NCBI RefSeq assembly: GCF_024398035.1
Contig: NZ_CP073748.1
Location: 363,501 to 427,500 of the forward strand
Source: Kordiimonas sp. SCSIO 12603
Lineage (GTDB): Bacteria; Pseudomonadota; Alphaproteobacteria; Sphingomonadales; Kordiimonadaceae
DNA: 64,000 bases
Direction of reading: 5' to 3'
Below, in pieces: positions 34,020 to 43,804 of this stretch. The translations under genes and the position numbers were made by a program. Each line of letters begins with the position of its first letter. Within the stretch, counting starts at the first letter, position 1. The notes beneath the pieces were generated by a model. The model had not been told where the DNA came from. It ran no database searches and saw only the letters and a program-made list of their open reading frames with translations.

Positions 34020-34574
34020 ATGGCTGAAGAACATAAAAATGAACAAACACCAGTAGGTGGCGCGGCTGATACAGCACCACAAGCAGGTGTTCTGGCACAA
34101 TATATTCGCGATCTTTCTTTTGAAAATCCAAATGCTCCAGCAAGCCTTCAAGCTGCTGCGACTACAAAGCCAGCAATTGATGTAAATGTTAACGTTGGTG
34201 TTCGCCAAGTTAACGAAGAAGTTTTTGAAGTAGATCTAAAGATCACTGCTAAAGCTACACACAAAACAGAAACAGGCGAAGAGCATGTAGCATTCGTTGT
34301 AGAGCTTTCTTACGGTTCTATGTTCGGTATGCGCAACATCCCTGAAGAGCACGCTAAGCCATTCCTGCTTATCCAGGCTCCTACACTGATGTTCCCATTT
34401 GCTCGTCGCATTATTGCAGATGCTACTCGTGACGGTGGTTTCCCACCACTGCTTCTCGAGCCAATCAACTTCGAAGCTCTTTACCGTGCACAACTTGCAC
34501 AGGAAGCGCAAAACGCTGACGCGGCCCCAGCTGCGGAAGGCGGCGAAGAACCTGCGCCAATCAATCTTAACTAA
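34020..34574 (+). CDS. secB: Protein-export chaperone SecB
   Basis: A 184-residue SecB. It keeps preproteins unfolded and hands them to SecA. Core segments LAQYIRDLSFENPNAP, FEVDLKITAKATH, AFVVELSYGSMF, FPFARRIIADATRDGGFPPL and EPINFEALY are all present. The acidic, alanine-rich tail is usual in Alphaproteobacteria. A strong terminator follows. Confidence 0.97.
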   Translation: MAEEHKNEQTPVGGAADTAPQAGVLAQYIRDLSFENPNAPASLQAAATTKPAIDVNVNVGVRQVNEEVFEVDLKITAKATHKTETGEEHVAFVVELSYGSMFGMRNIPEEHAKPFLLIQAPTLMFPFARRIIADATRDGGFPPLLLEPINFEALYRAQLAQEAQNADAAPAAEGGEEPAPINLN

Positions 34575-34604
34575 GATTGTAGCGCACAAACTTTCCGAAA
34601 TGTA

Positions 34605-34645
34605 CCAGCCTCAGAGACGCAAGTCTTTGAGGCTGGTTCTTTTTT
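34605..34645 (+). terminator. Rho-independent terminator of secB
   Basis: CCAGCCTCAGAGAC and GTCTTTGAGGCTGG form a 14-bp stem (one G-U pair) closed by a GCAA tetraloop, followed by a T-rich run to 34645. Placed 30 bases after the secB stop. Confidence 0.88.
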
Positions 34646-34647
34646 AA

Positions 34648-35358
34648 TTAAGCACTGGCTTTGTTATTTACGAGCCTGCAGATAAGATTACTGTTCAGGT
34701 CAATAGCGATATGCAAGATAATCGCAGGTAAAAGTGAGCCCGACAGAATTGTTATAAGGGTTAAGGCTGCCCCTGTTAGCACAACACCCATCAATGCCTT
34801 GGATATCCCCTGATAAGCATGCGCTGCCACAAAAGACACCAGCGATAGTACCGCAGCAGCCCAAATAGGCATCACAAGGCTTAACGCCCAGAGAATATAC
34901 CCCCTGAAGATAATCTCTTCCGTAATCCCTGCCGTGATAGAAACCAGATTAAAACGGCTATATTCAGTTTCATTCCTCGGCATAAACCTGCGAATACCCT
35001 CGCTGCCAGTGAAAGTGGCCTCGACATCAGCCATTGCCTCCGGTGATTTCAGGAGATGTAGATGCTGCATAACCATCACCACAAGCAGTATAACCGTGAC
35101 GCCAAGTCCTATCAGTACAGATTGACTAAAGGAAAAGTGCAAACCTATAGCAGCGAACGGGATATTAGAAACAAACAGGCCAGCAAGAACGACCGCGGTC
35201 ATACTCCAAAGAAAAATCATTACATCCTTATAGGACATTAAGCGCGCATCAGCGTTACCCGCCTCCAGATTTCGTTCAAACCGCCTATCAAGCCACAAAC
35301 TGATAAGAGGGATACCCACTGCGGTAACCAATAATACGAGAAGAATGAGTGCTGTCAT
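34648..35358 (-). CDS. CPBP-family (CAAX/ABI) intramembrane metalloprotease
   Basis: A 236-residue polytopic protein with the three CPBP motifs: EEIIFRGY (the EExxxR motif), a second His in FVAAHAYQG, and a third in LHIAIDLNSN. Family members are intramembrane peptidases related to Rce1; bacterial ones are linked to bacteriocin immunity or maturation. It is divergent from the TetR gene, across a gap that holds a palindromic operator, so it is probably a TetR target. Confidence 0.88.
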   Translation of the reverse strand: MTALILLVLLVTAVGIPLISLWLDRRFERNLEAGNADARLMSYKDVMIFLWSMTAVVLAGLFVSNIPFAAIGLHFSFSQSVLIGLGVTVILLVVMVMQHLHLLKSPEAMADVEATFTGSEGIRRFMPRNETEYSRFNLVSITAGITEEIIFRGYILWALSLVMPIWAAAVLSLVSFVAAHAYQGISKALMGVVLTGAALTLITILSGSLLPAIILHIAIDLNSNLICRLVNNKASA

Positions 35359-35429
35359 AACCCGGGCCTTTCTTTTTGATGCCTGTTACCCATAATAAAG
35401 TGTTGTTTTTATTAATATTTCACTTTATA

Positions 35430-35454
35430 ATGTAAATGTAATTTACTTTTACAT
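35430..35454. promoter_or_regulatory. TetR-type palindromic operator candidate
   Basis: ATGTAAATGTAA (35430-35441) and TTACTTTTACAT (35443-35454) are inverted repeats matching at 11 of 12 positions around a single T. The site is 16 bp upstream of the TetR start and 71 bp upstream of the CPBP protease start, so it could control both. Confidence 0.6.
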
Positions 35455-35470
35455 ATATGGATTTCTATCG

Positions 35471-36109
35471 ATGAGTCAAGGTGTTCGCAAAACCCATCAA
35501 ACCCGTTCTCGGCTAACCCGCGATAAGCTTTTGAATGCGCTTGAAAAATTACTTAAGGAAAAAGATTTTGCTGACATCACAACAGCTGAGATCGCAAAAG
35601 AAGCTGGGGTTTCCGCTGCCTCAATCTATCGCCGATTCGATAAAAAACAGGGTTTTATTCAGGTACTGTTTGATCTTTATATCGCGCGCATTGAAGAATG
35701 GTCAGCGTCCCCTGAAGCACGCCCGAACCTTGATGGTGTAACGCTAAAAGGCGCACTGGAACAAATTGCTCTCGTTGCATGGGACCAACTAACAGACCAG
35801 CGCCATATTATGCGCGCTGTAGCCCTTCACGGCAGACAACACCTATCGCTTGTAAGCGAAAGCGCAGCACGTTTTGAAGCAATGACCCTCGCCAGTATGG
35901 AAACTGTGCTGAACCTTTACAGGGAAGAAGTAAAGCGACCTGATTTGAAACGAACAGCAAAAATGCTCGCCTATTTCCTCAATAACATCTTTATTGAACG
36001 CTGCATGTTCGAAGGCCAGCTTGCGGCTTTCAGTAATGATTTATCAAAAGAGGAGTTTTGTCGGGAAGTCGCTCTGTTTGGCTATGGCTACCTGATCCTT
36101 GAAGACTAA
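35471..36109 (+). CDS. TetR-family regulator
   Basis: A 212-residue protein. The N-terminal helix-turn-helix spans about 12-58 (LTRDKLLNALEKLL, ITTAEIAKEAGVSAASIYRRFDKK). The C-terminal helical part would bind a ligand that is not identifiable. It lies beside a perfect-looking palindrome and divergent from a CPBP protease gene. Convergent with the GDSL hydrolase gene (four-base overlap). Confidence 0.9.
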   Translation: MSQGVRKTHQTRSRLTRDKLLNALEKLLKEKDFADITTAEIAKEAGVSAASIYRRFDKKQGFIQVLFDLYIARIEEWSASPEARPNLDGVTLKGALEQIALVAWDQLTDQRHIMRAVALHGRQHLSLVSESAARFEAMTLASMETVLNLYREEVKRPDLKRTAKMLAYFLNNIFIERCMFEGQLAAFSNDLSKEEFCREVALFGYGYLILED

Positions 36110-36669
36110 ACCTTCAGGAAATCCTGCCACACCGAATGCTCAGTGATGCGCTTTGCCGCTTCTGCATACCCACCCGCACCCGGATGAGCACCATCACCAG
36201 CTAGTGCTTCACTATGCCAAGCCTTAGCACCTTTCACCGCATCAAAGATGTTTACATAAGGCACTTTATTCATCTTCGCTACCACGCTTAGCTGCCGTGC
36301 GGTATCTGCAATACATTTGGTTGCAATCTCATTTTCCACAATAGGAAACGGGCTGATAAAAAGCGTAGGCGCCATACGGGAAGCTGCCATCATAATAGCT
36401 TTAGCGTTCTTTAGCCGCTCAACTTTGCCCACCCGCACACGGCGGTGTTCATTAAGAAGGCAGTCGTTGGCACCAAAACAAAACACCAGCTTATCAGCAC
36501 CTGCTGCAGCACCTTTCCAGCGCTCAGAGATATCATCGCTGGTATCACCCTGCACACCCGCGTTCTTATAAGAAACACCAGCTTCCTCACACACGCGGCC
36601 AACCCAGCCTTTATCTTCGTTGTCGCCAACACCCAGAGTGAAGCTATCGCCAATGAATGTGATGGTCAT
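36106..36669 (-). CDS. GDSL/SGNH-family hydrolase
   Basis: A 187-residue cytosolic esterase-like protein. Block I GDSFT holds the nucleophile Ser9, block II the Gly in GVQGDTS, block III FGANDC with Asn, and block V DGAHPGAGGY with Asp and His. This is the full SGNH set. Substrate unknown. It is downstream of holA by 13 bp and may be co-transcribed with it. Confidence 0.88.
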   Translation of the reverse strand: MTITFIGDSFTLGVGDNEDKGWVGRVCEEAGVSYKNAGVQGDTSDDISERWKGAAAGADKLVFCFGANDCLLNEHRRVRVGKVERLKNAKAIMMAASRMAPTLFISPFPIVENEIATKCIADTARQLSVVAKMNKVPYVNIFDAVKGAKAWHSEALAGDGAHPGAGGYAEAAKRITEHSVWQDFLKV

Positions 36670-36682
36670 GAAATATCCTTAC

Positions 36683-37702
36683 TTAACGTGCGGCTTTAGC
36701 AATACTAAGAAGCGCTCGGGCACAAATCACATCTGCTGGGTTACCTGTTGTCTTGCAGTCAAGCTCTGCTTCCATCAGGATTTCAAGCGCGCGCTCAAGC
36801 TTCTTCGTAGGCCAGCGGGAAAGCTCCTGCTGAAACCTTGGTTTTTCAGAGAAAAACACAGGAGGGCGCAACTTACCAACAGCCTCACCAACTGACATGC
36901 CCTGGTCCATAAAACCTCGGGCTAAATGCAGGCGCATCACCCGGTTTTGCAGTGTACGTAGAATGGCAATGGCATTTTCACCTGATGTACGGGCACGTTC
37001 CATAAGCTTCTCAAGCCGCACCAGATCACCACCAGTTACGGCCTCAGCAATCTGGTTAATACCAAGGGCAGCCGTATCCCCTACACAGGCTTCCGCGTCT
37101 GCAAGTGTTACCTGCCCTGTGCCTGTGCCTTTGTAGATAATCAGTTTTTCAATTTCTCCACGGGAAACCATACGGTCACTACCCAGATTTTCCACGAGAT
37201 AAGAAACTGCATCCTGCGTAGCACCAAGCCCCACTTCTGACAGCATGGTATGGATAAGCCCCATCAAATCCTGAGTGCTATCTTCATAGCAAGGGATCGC
37301 AAGGCCGTTTTTTGCCCCTTCCAGCAATTTCCTGAGGCTTGATGTACCTTTCAGGTCACCGCCAGTCATAACGAGAAGACCATCACCCATCTCGCTTTCA
37401 AGCACCAGTTTCGCAGCAGGCGTAGTTTCATTGCCTGCACCATCCACACGCACAAGCCTACGGCCGCCCATCATGGAAATGGCCGATACTTCATCCAGGA
37501 GAAGTGAGGGGGTGTCCTTGATTTCAGCCGTGCTTGGTTTCGCAACCTGAAATGGGTCAGAAAGATCAGGGGCAACCTGCTTACTAATGATATCAGCCCG
37601 TTCCCGCGCCAAACCTTCATCACGTCCAAAGACAAGCACCGCCCGTATGTTTGGTGACAGCGACTTCAGGATAGAAGGTATTTCAGCTGGTTTAACCTTC
37701 AC
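36683..37702 (-). CDS. holA: DNA polymerase III, delta subunit
   Basis: A 339-residue AAA+-fold subunit of the clamp loader that opens the sliding clamp. The N-terminal VFGRDEGLARERADII segment, the LVRVDGAGNETTPAA stretch and the middle LVENLGSDRMVSRGEIEKLI block are typical of HolA. As in the family, no functional Walker A is present. It follows lptE by 12 bp in the leuS-lptE-holA order. Confidence 0.93.
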   Translation of the reverse strand: MKVKPAEIPSILKSLSPNIRAVLVFGRDEGLARERADIISKQVAPDLSDPFQVAKPSTAEIKDTPSLLLDEVSAISMMGGRRLVRVDGAGNETTPAAKLVLESEMGDGLLVMTGGDLKGTSSLRKLLEGAKNGLAIPCYEDSTQDLMGLIHTMLSEVGLGATQDAVSYLVENLGSDRMVSRGEIEKLIIYKGTGTGQVTLADAEACVGDTAALGINQIAEAVTGGDLVRLEKLMERARTSGENAIAILRTLQNRVMRLHLARGFMDQGMSVGEAVGKLRPPVFFSEKPRFQQELSRWPTKKLERALEILMEAELDCKTTGNPADVICARALLSIAKAAR

Positions 37703-37714
37703 CGGCGTTCGCCC

Positions 37715-38203
37715 CTAGTTTACCTGAGAAAAATAAAGAGCCAGACGGCGCTGGATACGCTCTGCCATCTCAAGCGCCAAGCGTTCAGCGCTATCTTCCC
37801 GCTGCGCCACCGCCGCAAAATCAGACTGAACAACATCAAAAGAAGTGCGAGCACGCATACGCTCTTCAATCACTACCTTAGGCTCAGCCCCCTCGAAGGA
37901 AATGAGCTTCACGTTCGCAAACATAGTAAGCTGTTCCTGCGTTTTCGCGGTATCCGGCCGTGTTCCATACTGTTCAGAAGACTGTTCAAGCACCACTTCC
38001 AAACGGTATTTGTTACCCGATGAATTAAGCCTATCCAACAAACGGTTACGCATAACTTGACCAAGACGATCAGGGATAGGCGCAACCTCTACCTGAGAAA
38101 ACTGCGCCTGAAGCGCTGCACTCGAACCGCCTACCTCATAAAGCGGCTTGAACCCACAAGCCGTGAGCAGGAAGAGCGAAAATACAGCAATCAAACGCGT
38201 CAT
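37715..38203 (-). CDS. lptE: LPS-assembly lipoprotein LptE
   Basis: A 162-residue lipoprotein with lipobox LTACGFKPLY (Cys16 lipidated; the GFKPLY motif is diagnostic). It plugs the LptD barrel and assists insertion of lipopolysaccharide into the outer membrane. Located between leuS (nine bases upstream) and holA. Confidence 0.9.
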   Translation of the reverse strand: MTRLIAVFSLFLLTACGFKPLYEVGGSSAALQAQFSQVEVAPIPDRLGQVMRNRLLDRLNSSGNKYRLEVVLEQSSEQYGTRPDTAKTQEQLTMFANVKLISFEGAEPKVVIEERMRARTSFDVVQSDFAAVAQREDSAERLALEMAERIQRRLALYFSQVN

Positions 38204-38212
38204 GTTTTTTCC

Positions 38213-40777
38213 TTAGTTAGCAACGATGTTAACGATACGGCCCGGTACCACAATCACTTTACGGATTGTTTTATCATCGATGAAGTTTTTCACCTTCTCG
38301 CTTGTAAGCGCAACAGCTTCAACTTCATCCTTTGGCATATCTTTCACTACTTCGATAGTATCGCGCACCTTACCGTTCACCTGAACCGCCATTTTCACTG
38401 TGTTATCCACGGTGAATTCTTCAATGGCTTTTGGCCAATCTGCTTCAGATACCAGGCTATCGTGGCCTAATTCTTTCCACATTTCTTCCGCTAAATGCGG
38501 CATCATAGGGCTGATAAGGAGGATAAGCGTTTCAAGTGCTTCACGTTTCACCTCAGCGCTACCAGCACCACCTGATTTCGCGCTAACAGCATTTGCATAT
38601 TCATAAATACGCGCCACTGCTTTGTTGAAATGCAGGTTCTCGATATCAGAGGTAATACCTTTGATCGTTTTATGCACTGCCTTACGCATTTGAAGCGCAC
38701 TATCAGATAGATCAGCAGGTACAGCTGTGCCTGCAGCAGGCAAATCTTTCGCTGTTTCAAGCACCATACGGTGAACGCGCTGGGTAAAGCGCCACGCGCC
38801 TTCAATACCAGATTCTGTCCAAAGAAGATCACGCTCTGGAGGACTATCCGAAAGCACAAACCAACGGGCTGTGTCTGCGCCGTACTGATCGATGATATCG
38901 TCCGGATCCACCACGTTTTTCTTGGACTTGGACATTTTCTCAATGCGGCCTTCAGTTACCTCAAGACCATTGTCAGAGCGGAAGAGAGTGCCGTCTTCAC
39001 GGTTACGAACAAGTTCAGGGAAAACCCAATCACCGTTTGTATCTTTATATGTAGCGTGGTTCACCATGCCCTGTGTGAATAAGCCTTCAAACGGTTCTTT
39101 AATATCTGTGCGGCCTACATGGTTAAGCGCACGAGTAAAGAAACGAGCATAAAGAAGGTGGAGAATAGCGTGCTCAACACCACCAATATACTGGTTTACA
39201 GGCAACCATTCGTTCACTGCACCTGACTCAAATGGTGCTTCAGCGTCTGGTGTTACGAAGCGAAGGAAATACCACGAACTGTCCATAAAGGTATCCATAG
39301 TATCGGTTTCGCGCACTGCATCCTTGCCGCATGACGGACATTTAGTGTGCTTCCATGTTGGATGGTGTTCAAGCGGGTTACCAGGCTTTTCAAAAGAAAC
39401 ATCTTCTGGCAGTTTAACTGGCAGGTCTTCCGAATTTACTGGCACCACACCACAATCATCACAGTGTACGAACGGGATTGGTGTCCCCCAATAGCGCTGA
39501 CGGGAAACACCCCAGTCACGCAAGCGGAAGTTCACTGTACGCTCACCCCAGCCTTCGCTTTCGGCGCGATCAATCATCGCTGCTTTTGCGTCAGTATGCG
39601 CCATACCGTCCATAAAGCGGCTGTTAATCATCTTGCCTGGACCGGTATAGGCCTCATCACCGATAGTGAAGCCTGCTTCTTCTTCTCCTTCAGGAAGTAC
39701 AACAGGAATTACTGGCAAATCATACTTGCGTGCAAAATCAAGGTCACGTTGATCGCCAGCAGGGCAAGCGAAAATCGCGCCTGTGCCGTAATCCATCAGA
39801 ACAAAGTTTGCGATATAGATCGGCAGCTTCCATTCAGGGTCAAACGGATGCTGCACATGAAGGCCTGTGTTAAAGCCTTTCTTCTCCGCTTTCTCGATCG
39901 CTTCCTCTGTAGTTCCGCCCGCGCGGCACTCTTCCATGAAAGCAGCCATTTCTACATTATCTTCCGCAAGCTTAAGCGCAAGCGGGTGATCGGCAGAAAT
40001 CGCACAGAAACTAGCGCCAAAGATCGTATCGGGACGTGTTGTATAAACTGGAAGCTTCTCGCCTGTTTCATCAACAGTGAAATCAAACTTCAACCCCTCA
40101 GAGCGGCCAATCCAGTTTTCCTGCATCAAGCGTACTTTATCAGGCCAGCGGTCCAGCGTCTTAAGGCCACCCAACAGATCATCAGCAAAGTCTGTAATTT
40201 TCAGGAACCACTGGGAAAGCTTGCGGCGTTCAACATCCGCACCAGAACGCCAGCCTTTGCCGTCAATCACCTGCTCGTTCGCAAGTACTGTGTTATCAAC
40301 CGGGTCCCAGTTCACCCAGCTTTCCTTGCGGTAAACAAGATCGTTCTTAAAGAAATCAATAAATAGCTGCTGTTCTTTACCATAATATTCAGCATCACAG
40401 GTTGCGAACTCACGGTCCCAATCAATCGCAAAGCCTACCTGCTTCAACTGATCACGCATGTTGGCGATATTATCATATGTCCAGTCCGCTGGGTGTACCT
40501 TGCGCTCCATCGCAGCATTTTCAGCTGGCATACCAAACGCATCCCAACCCATTGGGTGTAACACTTCAAAACCATTAGCACGGCGGTAACGCGCCACAAC
40601 ATCACCAAGTGTATAGTTCCGCACGTGGCCCATATGGATACGACCAGACGGGTATGGGAACATCTCAAGCACATAATATTTTTGCTTGTCAGAATTTGTA
40701 TCTGTTTTGAAAGTTTTGGCGTCTGCCCAAACCTTTTGCCACTTGGCTTCAGTTGCCTTTGCGTTATAGCGCGACAT
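38213..40777 (-). CDS. leuS: Leucyl-tRNA synthetase
   Basis: An 854-residue class I synthetase. The HIGH-type motif HMGH is at 48-51 and KMSKS at 614-618. The large CP1 editing domain lies between them, with a zinc-type CPSCGKD segment; the anticodon-binding and C-terminal domains are complete. First gene of leuS-lptE-holA. Confidence 0.98.
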   Translation of the reverse strand: MSRYNAKATEAKWQKVWADAKTFKTDTNSDKQKYYVLEMFPYPSGRIHMGHVRNYTLGDVVARYRRANGFEVLHPMGWDAFGMPAENAAMERKVHPADWTYDNIANMRDQLKQVGFAIDWDREFATCDAEYYGKEQQLFIDFFKNDLVYRKESWVNWDPVDNTVLANEQVIDGKGWRSGADVERRKLSQWFLKITDFADDLLGGLKTLDRWPDKVRLMQENWIGRSEGLKFDFTVDETGEKLPVYTTRPDTIFGASFCAISADHPLALKLAEDNVEMAAFMEECRAGGTTEEAIEKAEKKGFNTGLHVQHPFDPEWKLPIYIANFVLMDYGTGAIFACPAGDQRDLDFARKYDLPVIPVVLPEGEEEAGFTIGDEAYTGPGKMINSRFMDGMAHTDAKAAMIDRAESEGWGERTVNFRLRDWGVSRQRYWGTPIPFVHCDDCGVVPVNSEDLPVKLPEDVSFEKPGNPLEHHPTWKHTKCPSCGKDAVRETDTMDTFMDSSWYFLRFVTPDAEAPFESGAVNEWLPVNQYIGGVEHAILHLLYARFFTRALNHVGRTDIKEPFEGLFTQGMVNHATYKDTNGDWVFPELVRNREDGTLFRSDNGLEVTEGRIEKMSKSKKNVVDPDDIIDQYGADTARWFVLSDSPPERDLLWTESGIEGAWRFTQRVHRMVLETAKDLPAAGTAVPADLSDSALQMRKAVHKTIKGITSDIENLHFNKAVARIYEYANAVSAKSGGAGSAEVKREALETLILLISPMMPHLAEEMWKELGHDSLVSEADWPKAIEEFTVDNTVKMAVQVNGKVRDTIEVVKDMPKDEVEAVALTSEKVKNFIDDKTIRKVIVVPGRIVNIVAN

Positions 40778-40885
40778 GGTATTTTCTCTTAACCTTGTAA
40801 CGGCTCCGGAAAACGGGGGCCTTAATCGGAAACGGCCGCGCTAACAGCCCGGCCAAACACATATTCATTTTTTAAAGCACTGAAC

Positions 40886-41320
40886 CTAGTTTTCAGTGTT
40901 TTCAATTCTCATTTGGCGAGCAGCAGTAAGGATTGCTTCTTCAACTCTCAACGCAGTTCCCGCCTGTACTGGTACATTGATCCATTCGCCGTTCTGCTTT
41001 TCCTGACGAATTACAGAAACCTTAAGACCATCAGAACGCAAATCCAGGCTAAGGAAACGAATTGTCAATTTAACACGCTCATTTGGCGCTTCCGGTGTTG
41101 AATGCCATCCAGTTAGAATAACGCCAGCAGAAGGCTGGAGCTGATCAAACGGCATAAAGGAAAGCGTATCGAGTGTTGCCTGCCATAGATAACCGTTCAC
41201 ACCAATCGCCGTGACCTTTGGCCCCGCATCTGATCCGCTTTTATTGCCGCCGAATATGCTGCAGGCACCAAGCGCTACAGTCATTGAAACTATCATCAGC
41301 GAACGGGCAAATTTATACAT
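40886..41320 (-). CDS. DUF3576 lipoprotein
   Basis: A 144-residue protein with a lipoprotein signal (VALGACSIFGG, Cys20) and the conserved DUF3576 core: IGVNGYLWQATLDTLSFMP, then GVILTGWHSTPEAPNERVKL and the closing RVEEAILTAARQMR helix. Presumed outer-membrane lipoprotein. The gene precedes leuS in many Alphaproteobacteria, which supports the assignment. Function not established. Confidence 0.88.
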   Translation of the reverse strand: MYKFARSLMIVSMTVALGACSIFGGNKSGSDAGPKVTAIGVNGYLWQATLDTLSFMPFDQLQPSAGVILTGWHSTPEAPNERVKLTIRFLSLDLRSDGLKVSVIRQEKQNGEWINVPVQAGTALRVEEAILTAARQMRIENTEN

Positions 41321-41567
41321 ACTTAAACCCCGTAGATTCGTTTTTTATGTGCTTTTCCGGCTGTTTATACCGCAAACTTACTGATTCCAGAAAGAGCCTT
41401 ATGCGGTTTATAACGACCCATTGCCTCAGTTACTAGCCAGAAATGCGTTCAAATAGTGGCAAGGGAGCAACAACTCACCGCATTTTTGCCTCAACCTATT
41501 GCAAAATAGGGGTATAAGCCCATACCATGTAAGGAATTTGTAATCTTTTTTTGGAATCTTCCAAAGT

Positions 41568-42443
41568 ATGAAACGCGTAGTAAAATATAGCTTCGTTGCT
41601 CTTGCAGCAATGACATCAACGGCAACAGCTTTTGCCGCCGATGCTGATATTTCTGCGCAATCTGGGGATTTCGAGCCTAATCTTGCGTCCTATGTTGTGC
41701 AGCAAGCACTTAACACTCACAGTGTAAAATCACCATCTGCACCCAGAACTCTTAAAGAACTTCAGTTAAGTTTAAGGGGTAAAAGCGGGCAAGAAAGCTC
41801 ACCATTTAAACTGAGTGATTCGCGCTCTAGCCATAAATGGAAGAAGCAGGATTATGAATTACGTCCATCTTTTTCTTCACTTTTATCTCCAACAGGCTCG
41901 CTAAATAACGAATTTGGCGAAGAACTGGTAGATAGTAGTAGCCGTATCGGCTTAACGCTCGGCGCGAAAGATGGTGAAGCAAAAAGCGGCCTAAATATTG
42001 AAGTTCAAAGCAGTTTTAAACTTTCCTTGGATGGTGTTCAGTCCCTTACCGCCTTTGCTGACAGTAGCATTGCCAATCGTGAAGAAAACTTCGGTGTTGC
42101 TCTCGGATATTCCGGTTTTGGTGTTGATGCTTCTATCACACGCCATACAAACCTGTTTACAAGTGATGCAATCGGTTTTGACGTAGGACTTTCCTATCAG
42201 GATGATGCTTTCGGCGCGCGCCTTTCTCTCAGCGAATATACAGAAGGTGCTGACCTAAACGGCCTTGAGAACGAGGCTCGTAACGTGATCTCAGTTGAAC
42301 TTGGCGCAAGTTACCGTCTTACAAATACGCTGGGCCTTACAGGTGGTGTACGTTACTATGATTATGGTGAACACTGGTTGGTAAATCCTGGGCAAGCTGA
42401 TAATGCCCAAGCGATCTTCCTTGGCGGCCGTCTGAAATTCTAA
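41568..42443 (+). CDS. Probable outer-membrane beta-barrel protein
   Basis: A 291-residue protein with a signal peptide (1-23, TAFA-AD). A polar 100-residue leader is followed by alternating hydrophobic strands, many ending in aromatic residues (RIGLTLGA, FGVALGYSGFGVDASITRH, IGFDVGLSYQDDAFGARLSLSEY, ISVELGASYRL, LTGGVRYYDY), and a terminal Phe (GGRLKF), the signal for BAM-mediated insertion. It resembles small porin-like proteins; no family named. Confidence 0.6.
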   Translation: MKRVVKYSFVALAAMTSTATAFAADADISAQSGDFEPNLASYVVQQALNTHSVKSPSAPRTLKELQLSLRGKSGQESSPFKLSDSRSSHKWKKQDYELRPSFSSLLSPTGSLNNEFGEELVDSSSRIGLTLGAKDGEAKSGLNIEVQSSFKLSLDGVQSLTAFADSSIANREENFGVALGYSGFGVDASITRHTNLFTSDAIGFDVGLSYQDDAFGARLSLSEYTEGADLNGLENEARNVISVELGASYRLTNTLGLTGGVRYYDYGEHWLVNPGQADNAQAIFLGGRLKF

Positions 42444-42446
42444 TAT

Positions 42447-43049
42447 CTATTCTCTTGAAAAAGCATCAATAGCCGCAATACCGATAAGTGGTAACCCCTT
42501 AAGTGCGCCTACAGTATTTCTATTCACACCGCCAAGGGCAACAACGGGCACCTTTACACCTTCAATTATACGTTTGAGTCTGTGAACACCGATATGCTGG
42601 ATGCCCGGATGGCTGGCTGTTGGAAACACCGGCGACATCAAGGCAAAATCCACCGCAAGCCTTTCGGCTTTTTTCAAACTCTGCCTTGTATGACATGCTG
42701 CGCTTACTAGACCAAGATCAGCCAGGTTTGGTGGTTTTTTCAACTGGTACTCAGGCATATGATAACCATCTGCCCCCACATAATGCGCCAGTTCTATATC
42801 ACCCGCCACCATTAGAAACTGATTGTTTTCACGGGTAATAGCTCTGAGTTCCGCCGCAAAACCACGACGATCAACATGGTGATAATCCCTGCATATAATA
42901 ATGCTGCCAGCTGGAAGTCTTGAACAGGCACTAACAATATCCGGCACGCGTTCGCTATCGGTCATAAAGATAAGATTGGGCACACCAGCCTTCCTGCCTA
43001 AAGCAAGTGCGCTGCTGATTGATCTTTTATGAAGGAGTGACTTGACCAT
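42447..43049 (-). CDS. ThiE-like (thiamine-phosphate synthase/TenI) protein
   Basis: A 200-residue (beta/alpha)8 protein. The ThiE/TenI features are HxxG-type VGADGYHMPEYQL, SAACHTRQSLKKAE, FALMSPVFPTASHPG (the SPVFxTxSHPG loop) and VVALGGVNRNTV. The N-terminus is shorter in the pyrophosphate-binding region and there is no nearby thiamine gene, so it may be a TenI-like regulator or alternative enzyme rather than a classical ThiE. Divergent from yggS. Confidence 0.75.
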   Translation of the reverse strand: MVKSLLHKRSISSALALGRKAGVPNLIFMTDSERVPDIVSACSRLPAGSIIICRDYHHVDRRGFAAELRAITRENNQFLMVAGDIELAHYVGADGYHMPEYQLKKPPNLADLGLVSAACHTRQSLKKAERLAVDFALMSPVFPTASHPGIQHIGVHRLKRIIEGVKVPVVALGGVNRNTVGALKGLPLIGIAAIDAFSRE

Positions 43050-43111
43050 ACTCTTTCCCTAGCACATACCATGAGCCACGAAAAAGCGCTTTCACGGGTA
43101 AGGACAATAAA

Positions 43112-43804
43112 ATGAGCACTAAACTCAAAGAGCAAATTGCCGCAAACATTGAAACCATCAAGGATGAAGTTGAAGCAATGTGCAGACATGCTGATATGCC
43201 AAACCCGAACCCGCGCCTTATTGCGGTTTCAAAAGTTCAGCCACAAGAACGTATTATAGCGGCTCTTGAAGCTGGCCAACGTATCTTCGGAGAGAACCGT
43301 GTACAGGAAGCTGAAGAACGCTGGGGCGAGTTAAAGCCAAAGTACGACGGTGTTGAGCTTCATCTGATCGGTAGCCTACAGACAAACAAAGCTGCAAATG
43401 CTGTAGCACTGTTTGATGAAATCCAAACCGTTGACCGCATCAAACTTGCCCGTGCTTTAGCGAGCGAAATGGAAAAACAAAACCGCCAGCTACCAATTTA
43501 TGTTCAAGTAAACACAGGCAAAGAAGAGCAAAAAGGCGGCTGTATGGTGGAAGATCTAGAAGCCTTACTTGCTGAATGCAAAACCCTTGGTCTTGAGATT
43601 AAAGGCCTGATGTGTATTCCGCCCGTTGGCGATGACCCATCCCTTCATTTCGCCCTTCTTAGAAAGCTTGGCCGCCAGCACGGCATTACAAAGCTATCAA
43701 TGGGCATGAGCAAGGATTACGCACTAGCCGCCAGCATGGGTGCGACAGATATTCGTGTAGGTACCAGTATTTTCGGAGAACGGGATTATTCTTCCCGGGC
43801 TTAA
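43112..43804 (+). CDS. yggS: PLP homeostasis protein (YggS/PROSC)
   Basis: A 230-residue alanine-racemase-fold PLP protein. Lys41 in LIAVSKVQP binds PLP. FGENRVQEA, HLIGSLQTNKA and LSMGMSKDYALAASMGATDIRVGTSIFG (in two parts) are the conserved blocks. It buffers pyridoxal phosphate and affects amino-acid homeostasis. Confidence 0.96.
   Translation: MSTKLKEQIAANIETIKDEVEAMCRHADMPNPNPRLIAVSKVQPQERIIAALEAGQRIFGENRVQEAEERWGELKPKYDGVELHLIGSLQTNKAANAVALFDEIQTVDRIKLARALASEMEKQNRQLPIYVQVNTGKEEQKGGCMVEDLEALLAECKTLGLEIKGLMCIPPVGDDPSLHFALLRKLGRQHGITKLSMGMSKDYALAASMGATDIRVGTSIFGERDYSSRA

Noticed and set aside
39347-40366. Long plus-strand frame opposite leuS (339 codons)
   Set aside because: It is fully contained in leuS on the other strand, with low-complexity aromatic composition typical of antisense frames.
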